A stretch of 64,000 bases of DNA. Source: Chryseobacterium aahli (GTDB lineage: Bacteria; Bacteroidota; Bacteroidia; Flavobacteriales; Weeksellaceae). The notes under the pieces are model-generated. The model was not told the origin of the DNA. It searched no databases and was given only the letters and a program-made list of their open reading frames with translations. The stretch is from positions 124,001 to 188,000 of the forward strand of contig NZ_JALDNB010000010.1 of assembly GCF_022699665.1 (NCBI RefSeq), written 5' to 3'. Shown piece by piece: positions 43,494 to 52,084 of the stretch. The position numbers were made by a program, and so were the translations under genes. Position 1 is the first letter of the stretch. Each line of letters opens with the position of its first letter.

Positions 43494-44408
43494 TTGAGTA
43501 CTTATTTAACCATTTTAGGCTTTAATTCAGCAATTCCTACTGTTAATACATCGCCCACTTCGCAGCTTCTTGAGATGGAAGAGCGATGTTTTCTGATCGA
43601 TTGTGGTGAAGGAACGCAGGTGCAGCTGAGAAAAGCAAAAGCAAGATTTTCAAAAATCAATCATATATTTATTTCGCATCTTCATGGGGATCATTGTTTT
43701 GGTTTGCCGGGTTTGATTGCGTCTTTTCGTTTGTTGGGAAGAGATGTGCCGTTGCATGTTTATGGTCCGAAAGGCATTAAAAAAATGCTGGAAACCATTT
43801 TTACCATTACAGAAACCCATCGTGGTTTTGAAATCGTTTATCATGAGCTTGATAAAGATTATTCCGAGAAAATTTACGAAGACAATAGAGTAGAGGTTTA
43901 TACGATCCCATTAGATCACAGAATTTACTGTAACGGTTATCTTTTTAAAGAAAAACAAAAAGACAGGCATCTTAATATGCAGGAAATTTCAAAATATAAT
44001 GAAATTGAAACCTGTGATTATCACAATTTGAAAGCAGGTAAAGATTTTGAATTGAGTGACGGATATATTCTTAAAAATGAAATTTTGACCACAGAACCCG
44101 CACCGCCCGTTTCTTACGCTTTTTGCAGCGATACCAGATATTTAGAATCTGTCATTCCGATTATTAAAAACGTGACGGTATTGTATCACGAGTCTACTTT
44201 TCTACACGATTTGAAAGAAATGGCAGATTACACCGGTCACACAACAGCTTTAGAAGCAGCCAGAATTGCGAGACAAGCGGAAGTCGGTAAATTGATTTTA
44301 GGTCATTTTTCTAATAGATATGGTGATTTGACGGTATTTACTGATGAGGCAAGAACGGTTTTTCCAAATACTTTTTTACCTAAGGCTTTAGAAGTTGTAA
44401 AAATCTAA
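43494..44408 (+). CDS. rnz: Ribonuclease Z
   Basis: A 304-aa metallo-beta-lactamase-fold endonuclease that trims the 3' end of tRNA precursors. The zinc motif HLHGDH is at 62-67 (His62, His64, Asp66, His67); DCGEGTQVQLRKAK (36-49) and DYTGHTTALEAARIA later complete the family signature. The start must be TTG at 43494: an in-frame stop lies 12 bases upstream and there is no ATG in between. Its stop is directly followed by the ATG of the next gene, so the two are an operon. Confidence 0.93.
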   Translation: MSTYLTILGFNSAIPTVNTSPTSQLLEMEERCFLIDCGEGTQVQLRKAKARFSKINHIFISHLHGDHCFGLPGLIASFRLLGRDVPLHVYGPKGIKKMLETIFTITETHRGFEIVYHELDKDYSEKIYEDNRVEVYTIPLDHRIYCNGYLFKEKQKDRHLNMQEISKYNEIETCDYHNLKAGKDFELSDGYILKNEILTTEPAPPVSYAFCSDTRYLESVIPIIKNVTVLYHESTFLHDLKEMADYTGHTTALEAARIARQAEVGKLILGHFSNRYGDLTVFTDEARTVFPNTFLPKALEVVKI

Positions 44409-45185
44409 ATGAATATGTTGAATTTTGAAGAATTAAAAGATTTTCTAAACGAAAAGGCTGATGTGTATAATAATTCTGAATTTATTCAAGACGATCCTAT
44501 ACAGATTCCGCATCGTTTTTCTTTAAAACAAGATATTGAAATTGCTGGTTTTCTGGCGGCGACTATTTCTTGGGGAAATAGGAAAGCAATTATAAAGTCA
44601 GCTGATAAAATATTGGACATCATGGGAAATTCTCCCTATGATTTTGTGATGAATTATTCTGAAAATGATTTGAAATTTATTGACGGAAAAAGTATTCACA
44701 GAACTTTTAACGGAGAAGATTTTACTTATTTTGTCAGACAGTTTAACAGGATTTATCGTGAAAATAATAGTTTAGAAAATTTATTTATCATTAAAGATTC
44801 TGAAACTAATTTTTATCATGCGATCGAAAGGTTCAGGCTGGGTTTTTTACAGACTGAAAAGCATAGAAGTCACAAACATGTAAGTTCACCTTACAAAAAT
44901 TCATCTTCAAAAAGAATTATTATGTTTCTGCGTTGGATGGTGCGAAATGATCAGCGTGGCGTTGATTTTGGAATTTGGAATAACATCGATACTAAAAATT
45001 TATCAATACCTTTAGACGTTCACACAGGAAATATTTCAAGAAAATTAGGCTTGATTTCCAGAACGCAGAATGATTGGAAAACTGTTTTAGAGTTAGACGA
45101 AATTATCAGAAAATTTGATCCTAAAGATCCCGCAAAATATGATTTTGCACTATTTGGTTTAGGGGTAACTAAGGAATTATTTTAA
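44409..45185 (+). CDS. TIGR02757 family protein
   Basis: A 258-aa protein of a conserved Bacteroidota/Spirochaete family (TIGR02757), recognised from IPHRFSLKQDIEIAGFLAATISWGNRKAII and PLDVHTGNISRKLGL (each quoted in part) and the closing FDPKDPAKYDFALFGLG. The helical layout and the Asp-His pair in PLDVHTG recall a HhH-GPD-like DNA glycosylase fold. Function is untested, as far as I know. The ATG immediately follows the RNase Z stop; a second ATG lies two codons on. It is likely co-transcribed with rnz. Confidence 0.85.
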   Translation: MNMLNFEELKDFLNEKADVYNNSEFIQDDPIQIPHRFSLKQDIEIAGFLAATISWGNRKAIIKSADKILDIMGNSPYDFVMNYSENDLKFIDGKSIHRTFNGEDFTYFVRQFNRIYRENNSLENLFIIKDSETNFYHAIERFRLGFLQTEKHRSHKHVSSPYKNSSSKRIIMFLRWMVRNDQRGVDFGIWNNIDTKNLSIPLDVHTGNISRKLGLISRTQNDWKTVLELDEIIRKFDPKDPAKYDFALFGLGVTKELF

Positions 45186-45195
45186 ACAAAAAATA

Positions 45196-45726
45196 ATGAA
45201 AACATCACACGAAAGAATAGAACTTCTTGAGAAACTGGCAGATGGAATCACCTCTTGGATTGGCTCTATACCATCTCTTATTATTCATACTTTACTTTTT
45301 TTGACTGCATTTTTACTACCTTCATTTGGCGTGGTTGATTTTGACAAAATGCTGTTGGTATTGACGACGGTTCTTTCTTTGGAAGCTATTTATCTTTCAA
45401 TTCTGATCCAAATGTCGGTGAACAAAAGCCATGAAAAAATTGAAGATATCCAGGAAGATATTGAAGAAATCAGCGAAGACATTGAAGACATTCAGGAAGA
45501 TTTGGAAGAAATTAGTGAGGATATTGAAGAAATCACGGAAGATATCGAAGATATTCAGGAAGATATTGAGGAAATCAATGAAGATGAGGATGATGAGGAT
45601 CATATAGAAAAAGCGAAAAAAGCGATTTTAAAAAGCAATGTAAATTCAAATAAAAACGAAATTAAGTTGCTAAAAGATAAAATTCAGGAGCTGCAAAATA
45701 TGATTGATGACCTGAAGAAAGACTAA
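45196..45726 (+). CDS. DUF1003-like membrane protein with acidic heptad coiled coil
   Basis: A 176-aa protein. Residues about 15-75 match the DUF1003 pattern: DGITSWIGSIPSLIIHTLLF, a second helix, and TVLSLEAIYLSILI, forming two membrane helices. Residues 82-130 are seven consecutive heptads of the form IEDIQED / IEEISED, so strongly acidic (about half D or E). A third part (about 140-175) is a short charged helix. The coil should oligomerise in the cytoplasm. It starts 10 bases after the TIGR02757 stop, so it is probably in the same operon. Confidence 0.75.
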   Translation: MKTSHERIELLEKLADGITSWIGSIPSLIIHTLLFLTAFLLPSFGVVDFDKMLLVLTTVLSLEAIYLSILIQMSVNKSHEKIEDIQEDIEEISEDIEDIQEDLEEISEDIEEITEDIEDIQEDIEEINEDEDDEDHIEKAKKAILKSNVNSNKNEIKLLKDKIQELQNMIDDLKKD

Positions 45727-45833
45727 TCTGATAGTAAAAAATTGTAATTTTTGTTTTTCTAAATCATATTGTAAATTTGATGTTAATTCGCAAATCTATA
45801 GACTAAATCTTAATCATTTAGGATTATTTTTAT

Positions 45834-45841
45834 TATTTTTG
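45834..45841 (+). promoter_or_regulatory. -7 promoter element (TATTTTTG)
   Basis: A full TAnnTTTG match, 24 bases from its first base to the ATG. No clear -33 TTG. The same element and the same distance recur before the next two paralogs. Confidence 0.5.
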
Positions 45842-45857
45842 GGCAAACAATCTGAAA

Positions 45858-48203
45858 ATGTTAAATTATAGATTAAAAAATTACTTTAAAATTAGTTTTG
45901 TTCTTTTTGCTTTTCTAAGCACTTTTAGTTTTGCTCAAGTAAGAACTCAGAAACCAACTGTTTTTCCTCTGAATGCAAAAGCGGGAGCTTTTATTGATGT
46001 TAACGTAGCTCCATATCCTGCGAGCAATTATACTCCAACACAATTAGTTACAGATATTCTTGTGGGTAACGGTGGAGGATGTGTTGTTCCTAATATTTCC
46101 AATGTAACTGTTACACCGAGTACAGCAGCCACGCTGGAAAACAGAGCTTGGGGTTACTTTAATAAGGCAACTGCCAACTTTCCATTTTTAGAAGGTATCG
46201 TATTATCAACAGGTTTTGCGAAAAAAGCAGGTAACACTGCTCAAAGCAGTATGGGTGATAACAATGGAGGAACTGGTGATGCTGATTTGAGTGCTGCCAT
46301 TGGTGTTGCAAACCTTAATAATGCTTCAGTTCTGGAGTTCGACTTTGTACCGACAAGCAGCCAGATGAAATTTAATTACATTTTTGCATCTCATGAGTAT
46401 GAAGGCAGCTATCCATGCCCACCGTTACAATTTGATGATGCCTTTGCTTTACTGCTAAAGCCTAATACTCCGGGATCAACTTATACTAATTTAGCAATAC
46501 TTCCTGCTGGAGCTGGTCCTGTATCCGTACCAAATATTCTGCCTGCAAGTTTTTCTTGTGGCCCTATAAACGCTCAGTATTTTGGATCGCTTTTACCTAA
46601 TGCAACAAATTATAACGGGCGTACTGTACCTCTCACAGCTGAGGCTACTGTAGTTCCTGGACAATCATACCACATTAAAATGGTTATAGCAGATGCGCGT
46701 GATACTATCTATGACTCGGCAGTATTTTTAGAAGCCGGATCATTTGATATTGGAGTAAGTATTGTGGATGAAGCAGGGAACCCTGTACCAGAGACTTTAA
46801 ATGTGTGTGATAATGCACCCCAAATTTTAAAGGCTTTGGTAGCTACTACTCCTGGGATGACATTTCAATGGTTTAAAGACGGCATTGCCATTCCTGGTGC
46901 TACCAACGTAAATTATACAGCTACCAGCCCGGGTGTTTATACTGTGAAAATTATTATACCGGGCCAAAATTGTCCTGCAGAAGCAAAAGTTACCATTATA
47001 GGAGGTACAACTCCAACGGCACAGAATGCTATTTTAAAATTATGTACTACACCTAGTGTTTCTACTTTTGATCTTAATTCAGCAAAACCTTCTATCAGTA
47101 CTACGGCGGGTGCAGTATTTAAATTTTATGTAAATCAGGCAGATGCAGTTGCTCAAAACAATAGTTTTATTACTGTTCCAGAACTTTTTAACGGAAATGA
47201 CGGCCAGGTTTTATATGTAGTAGTTTCTAATGGTGCTTTCTGTAGTAAGCTAGTTACTTTAACTTTACGAAAAGAAGCAACACCTATACCGGTACTTAAT
47301 GCTTCAAAAATGAAAATCTGTAATGGGGAGTCAGTTGTTTTAACGGCTTCAGGAGGAGCAACTTATGAGTGGAGTGGTTTTGCGGGTACAGGTGCTGTAC
47401 GTACGGTATCTCCTACACAAACTACAACTTATACTGTTTACGCAATCGGTGCTCAAGGATGTAAATCTCTACAGCCTGTATCAATTACAGTAGAAGTTGT
47501 TCCTGCAATTACTTCAAATCTTACAGGTGGTTATATTTGTTCTGGTGACAATATCACTTTAGATGCTGGTGCGGGTCCAAGTTACCAATATTTGTGGAGC
47601 AATGGTGCTACAACGCAAACCATATCTGCAACTACCGCAGGTGCATATTCTGTAACAATTAATAATGGGGTTTGTTCTAAAGTATACACTACGCAGGTCA
47701 TTCAGGCAATTGTTCCTCAGATTATCAAAGTTGATTATGATGAAAGTGGAACTTTGGTTGTGACAGCAAGTAATCCAAGCAACGGACAATTAGAATATTC
47801 TAATGATAGTGGAGTTACTTGGCAATCTTCAAATGTATTTACAAATGTTCCAAATAATTCATTAGTTTCAATCAGAGTTAAAGTGAAAAATACAAGTTGT
47901 GTTGGTTTCTTAGAGTATTTCACATTTGTTATGAAAAATGTAATTACTCCAAACGGAGACAACGTAAATGAGATGATTGATTTCAGAGGAATTAGTGATC
48001 TCAAAGATTTCCAGGCGGTTATTTCTGACCGTTATGGTAAGGCCGTATTTAAAGCTGAAAAAACCAGGCCGTTCTGGGATGGTTATTTCCAAGGTAAAAA
48101 GCTTCCAACTTCATCTTATTGGTATCAGGTGACTTTCGAAGATCCTGCAACTAAAAAATTAACAGTGAAAACTGGTTGGATTTTATTGAAAAACTTTGAA
48201 TAA
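45858..48203 (+). CDS. Choice-of-anchor L / T9SS type B surface protein 1
   Basis: A 781-aa secreted protein. A hydrophobic leader (about 10-26, ending STFSFA) precedes the choice-of-anchor L domain (about 36-300), marked by GAFIDVN, NYTPTQLVTDIL, EGIVLSTG, FVPTSSQMKFNYIFASHEYE and VIADARDT...DSAVFLEAGSFDIG. Ig-like modules follow with conserved CDNAPQ, ASGGATYEWSG and ICSGDNITLDAGAGPSYQYLW. The last ~90 residues are a T9SS type B (gliding motility CHU_C) sorting domain: NVITPNGDNVNEMIDF, with DRYG. Such proteins are cell-surface adhesins in gliding or attaching bacteria; the ligand is unknown. Confidence 0.9.
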   Translation: MLNYRLKNYFKISFVLFAFLSTFSFAQVRTQKPTVFPLNAKAGAFIDVNVAPYPASNYTPTQLVTDILVGNGGGCVVPNISNVTVTPSTAATLENRAWGYFNKATANFPFLEGIVLSTGFAKKAGNTAQSSMGDNNGGTGDADLSAAIGVANLNNASVLEFDFVPTSSQMKFNYIFASHEYEGSYPCPPLQFDDAFALLLKPNTPGSTYTNLAILPAGAGPVSVPNILPASFSCGPINAQYFGSLLPNATNYNGRTVPLTAEATVVPGQSYHIKMVIADARDTIYDSAVFLEAGSFDIGVSIVDEAGNPVPETLNVCDNAPQILKALVATTPGMTFQWFKDGIAIPGATNVNYTATSPGVYTVKIIIPGQNCPAEAKVTIIGGTTPTAQNAILKLCTTPSVSTFDLNSAKPSISTTAGAVFKFYVNQADAVAQNNSFITVPELFNGNDGQVLYVVVSNGAFCSKLVTLTLRKEATPIPVLNASKMKICNGESVVLTASGGATYEWSGFAGTGAVRTVSPTQTTTYTVYAIGAQGCKSLQPVSITVEVVPAITSNLTGGYICSGDNITLDAGAGPSYQYLWSNGATTQTISATTAGAYSVTINNGVCSKVYTTQVIQAIVPQIIKVDYDESGTLVVTASNPSNGQLEYSNDSGVTWQSSNVFTNVPNNSLVSIRVKVKNTSCVGFLEYFTFVMKNVITPNGDNVNEMIDFRGISDLKDFQAVISDRYGKAVFKAEKTRPFWDGYFQGKKLPTSSYWYQVTFEDPATKKLTVKTGWILLKNFE

Positions 48204-48217
48204 AATTCTCTAATATT

Positions 48218-48249
48218 AAAAAGACCGATGAATAATCGGTCTTTTTTTA
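48218..48249 (+). terminator. Terminator
   Basis: AAAAAGACCGAT / ATCGGTCTTTTT with a GAATA loop and a T run. Confidence 0.87.
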
Positions 48250-48348
48250 TGTTTAATTTTTGCAATCAGATTAATACAATTAAAATGGTAAGATTGTGTT
48301 AATAATAATATAAATATTTTTGAATTAAATTTTAATCAAAAAAAATAG

Positions 48349-48356
48349 TATTTTTG
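48349..48356 (+). promoter_or_regulatory. -7 promoter element (TATTTTTG)
   Basis: Full TAnnTTTG match, 24 bases before the ATG. The nearest TTG (48320-48322) lies 26 bases upstream, longer than usual. Confidence 0.5.
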
Positions 48357-48372
48357 TTAAAAATAATACAAA

Positions 48373-51300
48373 ATGTTAAATAAAAGTGCAGGAAGTTTAT
48401 TTTTGGCTTTGTTTTTAGTTCTTATTGGAAATTTTACATTTTCTCAGACTAGAGAAAAAGTTAAAAGTATTCAGAAAGCTTCTTCTCAAACGATGAAAGC
48501 TGGTGCTTTTATTGATGTGAATACCGCAAACTATCCAGAATCTTCATATAGCATTACACAATTGGTGAAAGATGTTCTTATCTCTGGTGGTTCTGCATGT
48601 TCTACAGCAAATGTAAATGGGGTAGTTGTATCACCAAATTTAGCAACAAGCAATCCAAGTAGAAGCTGGGGGTTTTTCCATAGAGGCACTACCAATTTTC
48701 CTTTTGAGAAGGGAATATTACTGACCACAGGTCATGCATCAAAGGCAGGTAACTCTTTTATTTCAGGTCCTCTGGAAGATACACTTCCTATACAAGGTGA
48801 TCAGGATTTGGCAAATGCACTTGGGATATCAAATGTCAATCTTAATGATGCCAGTTTCATAGAATTTGATTTCATTCCTACTTCCACAGAAGTTTCATTT
48901 AGATATTTATTTGCTTCAGAAGAATATCAAGGTAATTTTCCGTGTACTATCAGCGATGCTTTTGCTTTATTGTTAAAAAAAGTAGGCGATCCTACTTATA
49001 CTAATTTAGCAGTTTTGCCAGGTGGAGCCGGATCTGTAAGTGTAACGAATATTCACCCTGCGGTACAATTTGACAATACAGTTCTTACTTGTGGTGCGAT
49101 TAATGCATCATATTTTGGAGGATACAATACTACAGCAATTCAAACTAATTTCAGTGGGCGTACAGTACCACTAACTGCAAAGGCTACCGTAATTCCAGGG
49201 CAAATATATCATTTTAAAATGGTTATTGCGGATTATCAGGATTTTAGATTTGATTCTGCTGTTTTTTTAGAGGCGGGATCTTTCGATATAGGTGTTCAGA
49301 TTCTGGGGCCTGGAGGCGTACAACTTCCAGCTTCTATCAATGTGTGTGATAATGCTCCACAGACTTTGACTGCATCAGTACAGATTCCGGGTGCGACCTA
49401 TCAATGGTTTTTAGGAACGAATGTGATTCCAGGAGCAACCAGTTCTTCGTATACTGCTGTAGCACCAGGCGTTTATTCTGTAGAAGTTACACTTCCTGGT
49501 AATTCATGTCCGGGTAAGGCAACAGTTACCATTGTTGGCGGTACTTCTCCAACGGTTCAGAATGCTACTTTGACAACGTGCTTTGCTGCCGGAAATGCAA
49601 TATTTGATTTAACATCGGCGCAAGCTTCAATCAGTACAACTCCAGGAGCTACATTTTCGTACTATTTAAATCAAGCCGATGCAAACGCTGGAAATGCCAA
49701 TACAATTGCAGCACCTACCACTTTTTCAAGTGCGGGAGGCCAAACAATTTATGTTTTAGTAAAAAGTGGATTTTGCTCTAAAGTTGCACAGCTGCAACTC
49801 GTGAAAGCCCCCGAAATTACCGCAACTATTGCTGCGCCTACGGCATTAACGTGTACAAATACACAAATTACCCTGAATGCTTCTGCTTCTACATATCCTA
49901 CAACTTCTACATTTGCATGGACGACTACGGGAGGAAACATTGTCTCTGGAGGAACAACATTAAACCCCGTTGTGAATGCTCCAGGAACTTATACATTAAC
50001 GATTTCAAATACCTTTGCAGGTAATGTCACATGTACCGCTGTTGGGAATGTAACTGTTGTTGGGAATAGTACGCCTCCTACAACCGGGCTTACTGCAAGC
50101 AAAATTTCTATTTGCGCCGGTGAAACTATTACTTTAACTGCTTCTGGTGGTGCAACCTATAATTGGGGAGGAGGTTTGCCAGGAAACGGAGCTACTCAAA
50201 CAGTTTCTCCTACAGCTAATACAACGTATACAGTCACAGCAGTTGGTGCCAACGGATGTGTGTCAACTACTGCTGCAACGCTAACAATACAAGTTTCTCA
50301 ACCTTTCACGGCTCAGAATGCAAGTCTTTTAAAATGTTATCAGCAAGGAAATATAATATATGATTTAACTTCTGCCCAAGGTCAGATAACTACAGCTACT
50401 GGTGTTACTTTTACATATTATGTCAATCAGGCAGATGCAATAGCTGGTAATACAAGTAATATAACAGTGCCTACTGCATTTCCGAGTACAGGAAATCAGA
50501 CAATTTATGTTTCAGTAAGTAATGGAGGTTGTAAGTATGTTGTTAATTTACAATTATTAACTACTGCGACTACCACATTAACGATTGCTGCACCTCAAAC
50601 AATCACATGTACTACAGCTCAGGTCACTTTAAATGCTTCAGCATCTGTAATTCCTGCAGGCTCTACTATTGCTTGGACGACTACAGGTGGAAATATCGTA
50701 TCAGGAGCAACGACTCTGACACCTGTGGTAAATGCTGCTGGAACATATACTTTAACAGTAACAAATAATACACAACCTGCCAACTTAACATGTACTTTTA
50801 CTTCAACAGTTACTGTGGTAGAAGATAAAGTTCTACCGATTGCAAATTTAACTTCAACTTTTCAACAAATTTGTCCGGGAGAATCGGTTACTTTAACTGC
50901 TTCGGGTGGTGCAACTTATAACTGGGGTAATGGTCTTCCCGGAAATGGAAATACACAAGTAGTTTCTCCGGCTAACAACACAACATATACTGTATTTGCA
51001 GTAGGTGCCAATGGTTGTATTTCTGCTAATCCTGCAATAATTAATATTGTTGTAGGTCCGCCAACAGCAACATTAGCTGCTTCTAAAATTAAAATTTGTG
51101 CGGGTGAATCTGTTACTTTAACTGCAGGCGGAGGATTTACTTACAACTGGGTAGGCCTTCCCGGAAATGGAAATACACAAATTGTTACTCCTGCGGTTAC
51201 CACGACTTATTCAGTATTTGCTTTAGGTGGAAACGGCTGTGTGTCTAACACTCCGGCTACAGTCCAAATCGTGGTTGTACCTGCCATTGTTTCAACATTA

Positions 51301-51978
51301 AAAGATGTGTATGCATGTGCTGGTGATACCGGGATTTTAGATGCTGGTGCAGGACCTAATTACACGTATCTTTGGAGCACGGGAGCTACTACTCAGACGA
51401 TCTCTACAAATATTCCTGGATCTTATTCCGTGACAATTGATAACGGAACATGTTCTAGATTATTTACGGCACAGTTGATTAACCCAGATCTTCCACAATT
51501 TACCAATGTAGTATTTGAAAATAATGTTCTTACAATATCAGCTACCAATCCCACTGGCGGAACATTAGAGTACTCTATTGACGGAGGTATAACATGGCAA
51601 CCTTCAAACATCTTTTATAATGTATTAAGTAATACTAATCTTACTCTAATGGTAAAAGTAAAAGATGCAAAATGTGGCAATACATTAAGTTTCTTTACTT
51701 TCGTAATGAGCAATGCAATCACTCCGAATAGCGATGGCGTCAATGATTTCATAGACTTTTCGGGAGTAAGCAATTATAAAAACTTTGCGGCATCTATTTT
51801 TGACAGATATGGAGCTGAAATATTTAAGGCAGATAAATCAAACGTAATGTGGAATGGTTCCTTAAAAACTATTAATCTTCCTACAGCAACCTATTGGTAT
51901 AGGGTACAGTGGGAAAACCCTGCAAGTAAAAAACTAGAATTAAGATCCGGATGGATTTTACTTAAAAACAGAAATTAA
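48373..51978 (+). CDS. Choice-of-anchor L / T9SS type B surface protein 2 (expanded)
   Basis: A 1201-aa paralog of its neighbours, about 400 aa longer. The choice-of-anchor L domain (about 35-310) and type B sorting domain (NAITPNSDGVNDFIDF near the end) are as in the siblings. The extra length comes from added Ig-like units in the middle: a block around residue 494 (TCTNTQITLNASAS) recurs around residue 746 (TCTTAQVTLNASAS), exactly 252 residues apart, each followed by TWTTTGGNIVSG-type strands (written FAWTTTGGN and IAWTTTGGN). Repeat growth by internal duplication is the simplest reading. Surface export through T9SS is expected; function unknown. Confidence 0.9.
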   Translation: MLNKSAGSLFLALFLVLIGNFTFSQTREKVKSIQKASSQTMKAGAFIDVNTANYPESSYSITQLVKDVLISGGSACSTANVNGVVVSPNLATSNPSRSWGFFHRGTTNFPFEKGILLTTGHASKAGNSFISGPLEDTLPIQGDQDLANALGISNVNLNDASFIEFDFIPTSTEVSFRYLFASEEYQGNFPCTISDAFALLLKKVGDPTYTNLAVLPGGAGSVSVTNIHPAVQFDNTVLTCGAINASYFGGYNTTAIQTNFSGRTVPLTAKATVIPGQIYHFKMVIADYQDFRFDSAVFLEAGSFDIGVQILGPGGVQLPASINVCDNAPQTLTASVQIPGATYQWFLGTNVIPGATSSSYTAVAPGVYSVEVTLPGNSCPGKATVTIVGGTSPTVQNATLTTCFAAGNAIFDLTSAQASISTTPGATFSYYLNQADANAGNANTIAAPTTFSSAGGQTIYVLVKSGFCSKVAQLQLVKAPEITATIAAPTALTCTNTQITLNASASTYPTTSTFAWTTTGGNIVSGGTTLNPVVNAPGTYTLTISNTFAGNVTCTAVGNVTVVGNSTPPTTGLTASKISICAGETITLTASGGATYNWGGGLPGNGATQTVSPTANTTYTVTAVGANGCVSTTAATLTIQVSQPFTAQNASLLKCYQQGNIIYDLTSAQGQITTATGVTFTYYVNQADAIAGNTSNITVPTAFPSTGNQTIYVSVSNGGCKYVVNLQLLTTATTTLTIAAPQTITCTTAQVTLNASASVIPAGSTIAWTTTGGNIVSGATTLTPVVNAAGTYTLTVTNNTQPANLTCTFTSTVTVVEDKVLPIANLTSTFQQICPGESVTLTASGGATYNWGNGLPGNGNTQVVSPANNTTYTVFAVGANGCISANPAIINIVVGPPTATLAASKIKICAGESVTLTAGGGFTYNWVGLPGNGNTQIVTPAVTTTYSVFALGGNGCVSNTPATVQIVVVPAIVSTLKDVYACAGDTGILDAGAGPNYTYLWSTGATTQTISTNIPGSYSVTIDNGTCSRLFTAQLINPDLPQFTNVVFENNVLTISATNPTGGTLEYSIDGGITWQPSNIFYNVLSNTNLTLMVKVKDAKCGNTLSFFTFVMSNAITPNSDGVNDFIDFSGVSNYKNFAASIFDRYGAEIFKADKSNVMWNGSLKTINLPTATYWYRVQWENPASKKLELRSGWILLKNRN

Positions 51979-51987
51979 ATAAAATTT

Positions 51988-52014
51988 AAAGTCTTCCACT
52001 TGGAAGACTTTTTT
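51988..52014 (+). terminator. Terminator
   Basis: AAAGTCTTCCA / TGGAAGACTTT with a very short loop and six T. Confidence 0.85.
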
Positions 52015-52060
52015 ATGTTAAAAAAAATGAGTTATTAATGATGTTTATGTGAAAAAAAAC

Positions 52061-52068
52061 TAAATTTG
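52061..52068 (+). promoter_or_regulatory. -7 promoter element (TAAATTTG)
   Basis: Full TAnnTTTG match, 24 bases before the ATG, the same distance as in the two preceding paralogs. No clear -33 TTG. Confidence 0.5.
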
Positions 52069-52084
52069 TTGAAACAAAATTATT

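Noticed and set aside
43381..44408. RNase Z starting at an ATG inside the gene
   Set aside because: The first internal ATG comes after the N-terminal strands needed for the fold; TTG at 43494 is the only start between the in-frame stop and those strands.
45397..45603. Minus-strand open frame of Phe/Ile/Asn repeats opposite the acidic heptad region
   Set aside because: It is the reverse complement of the (I-E-D-I-Q-E-D)n tract; the repeat, not a gene, keeps the frame open.
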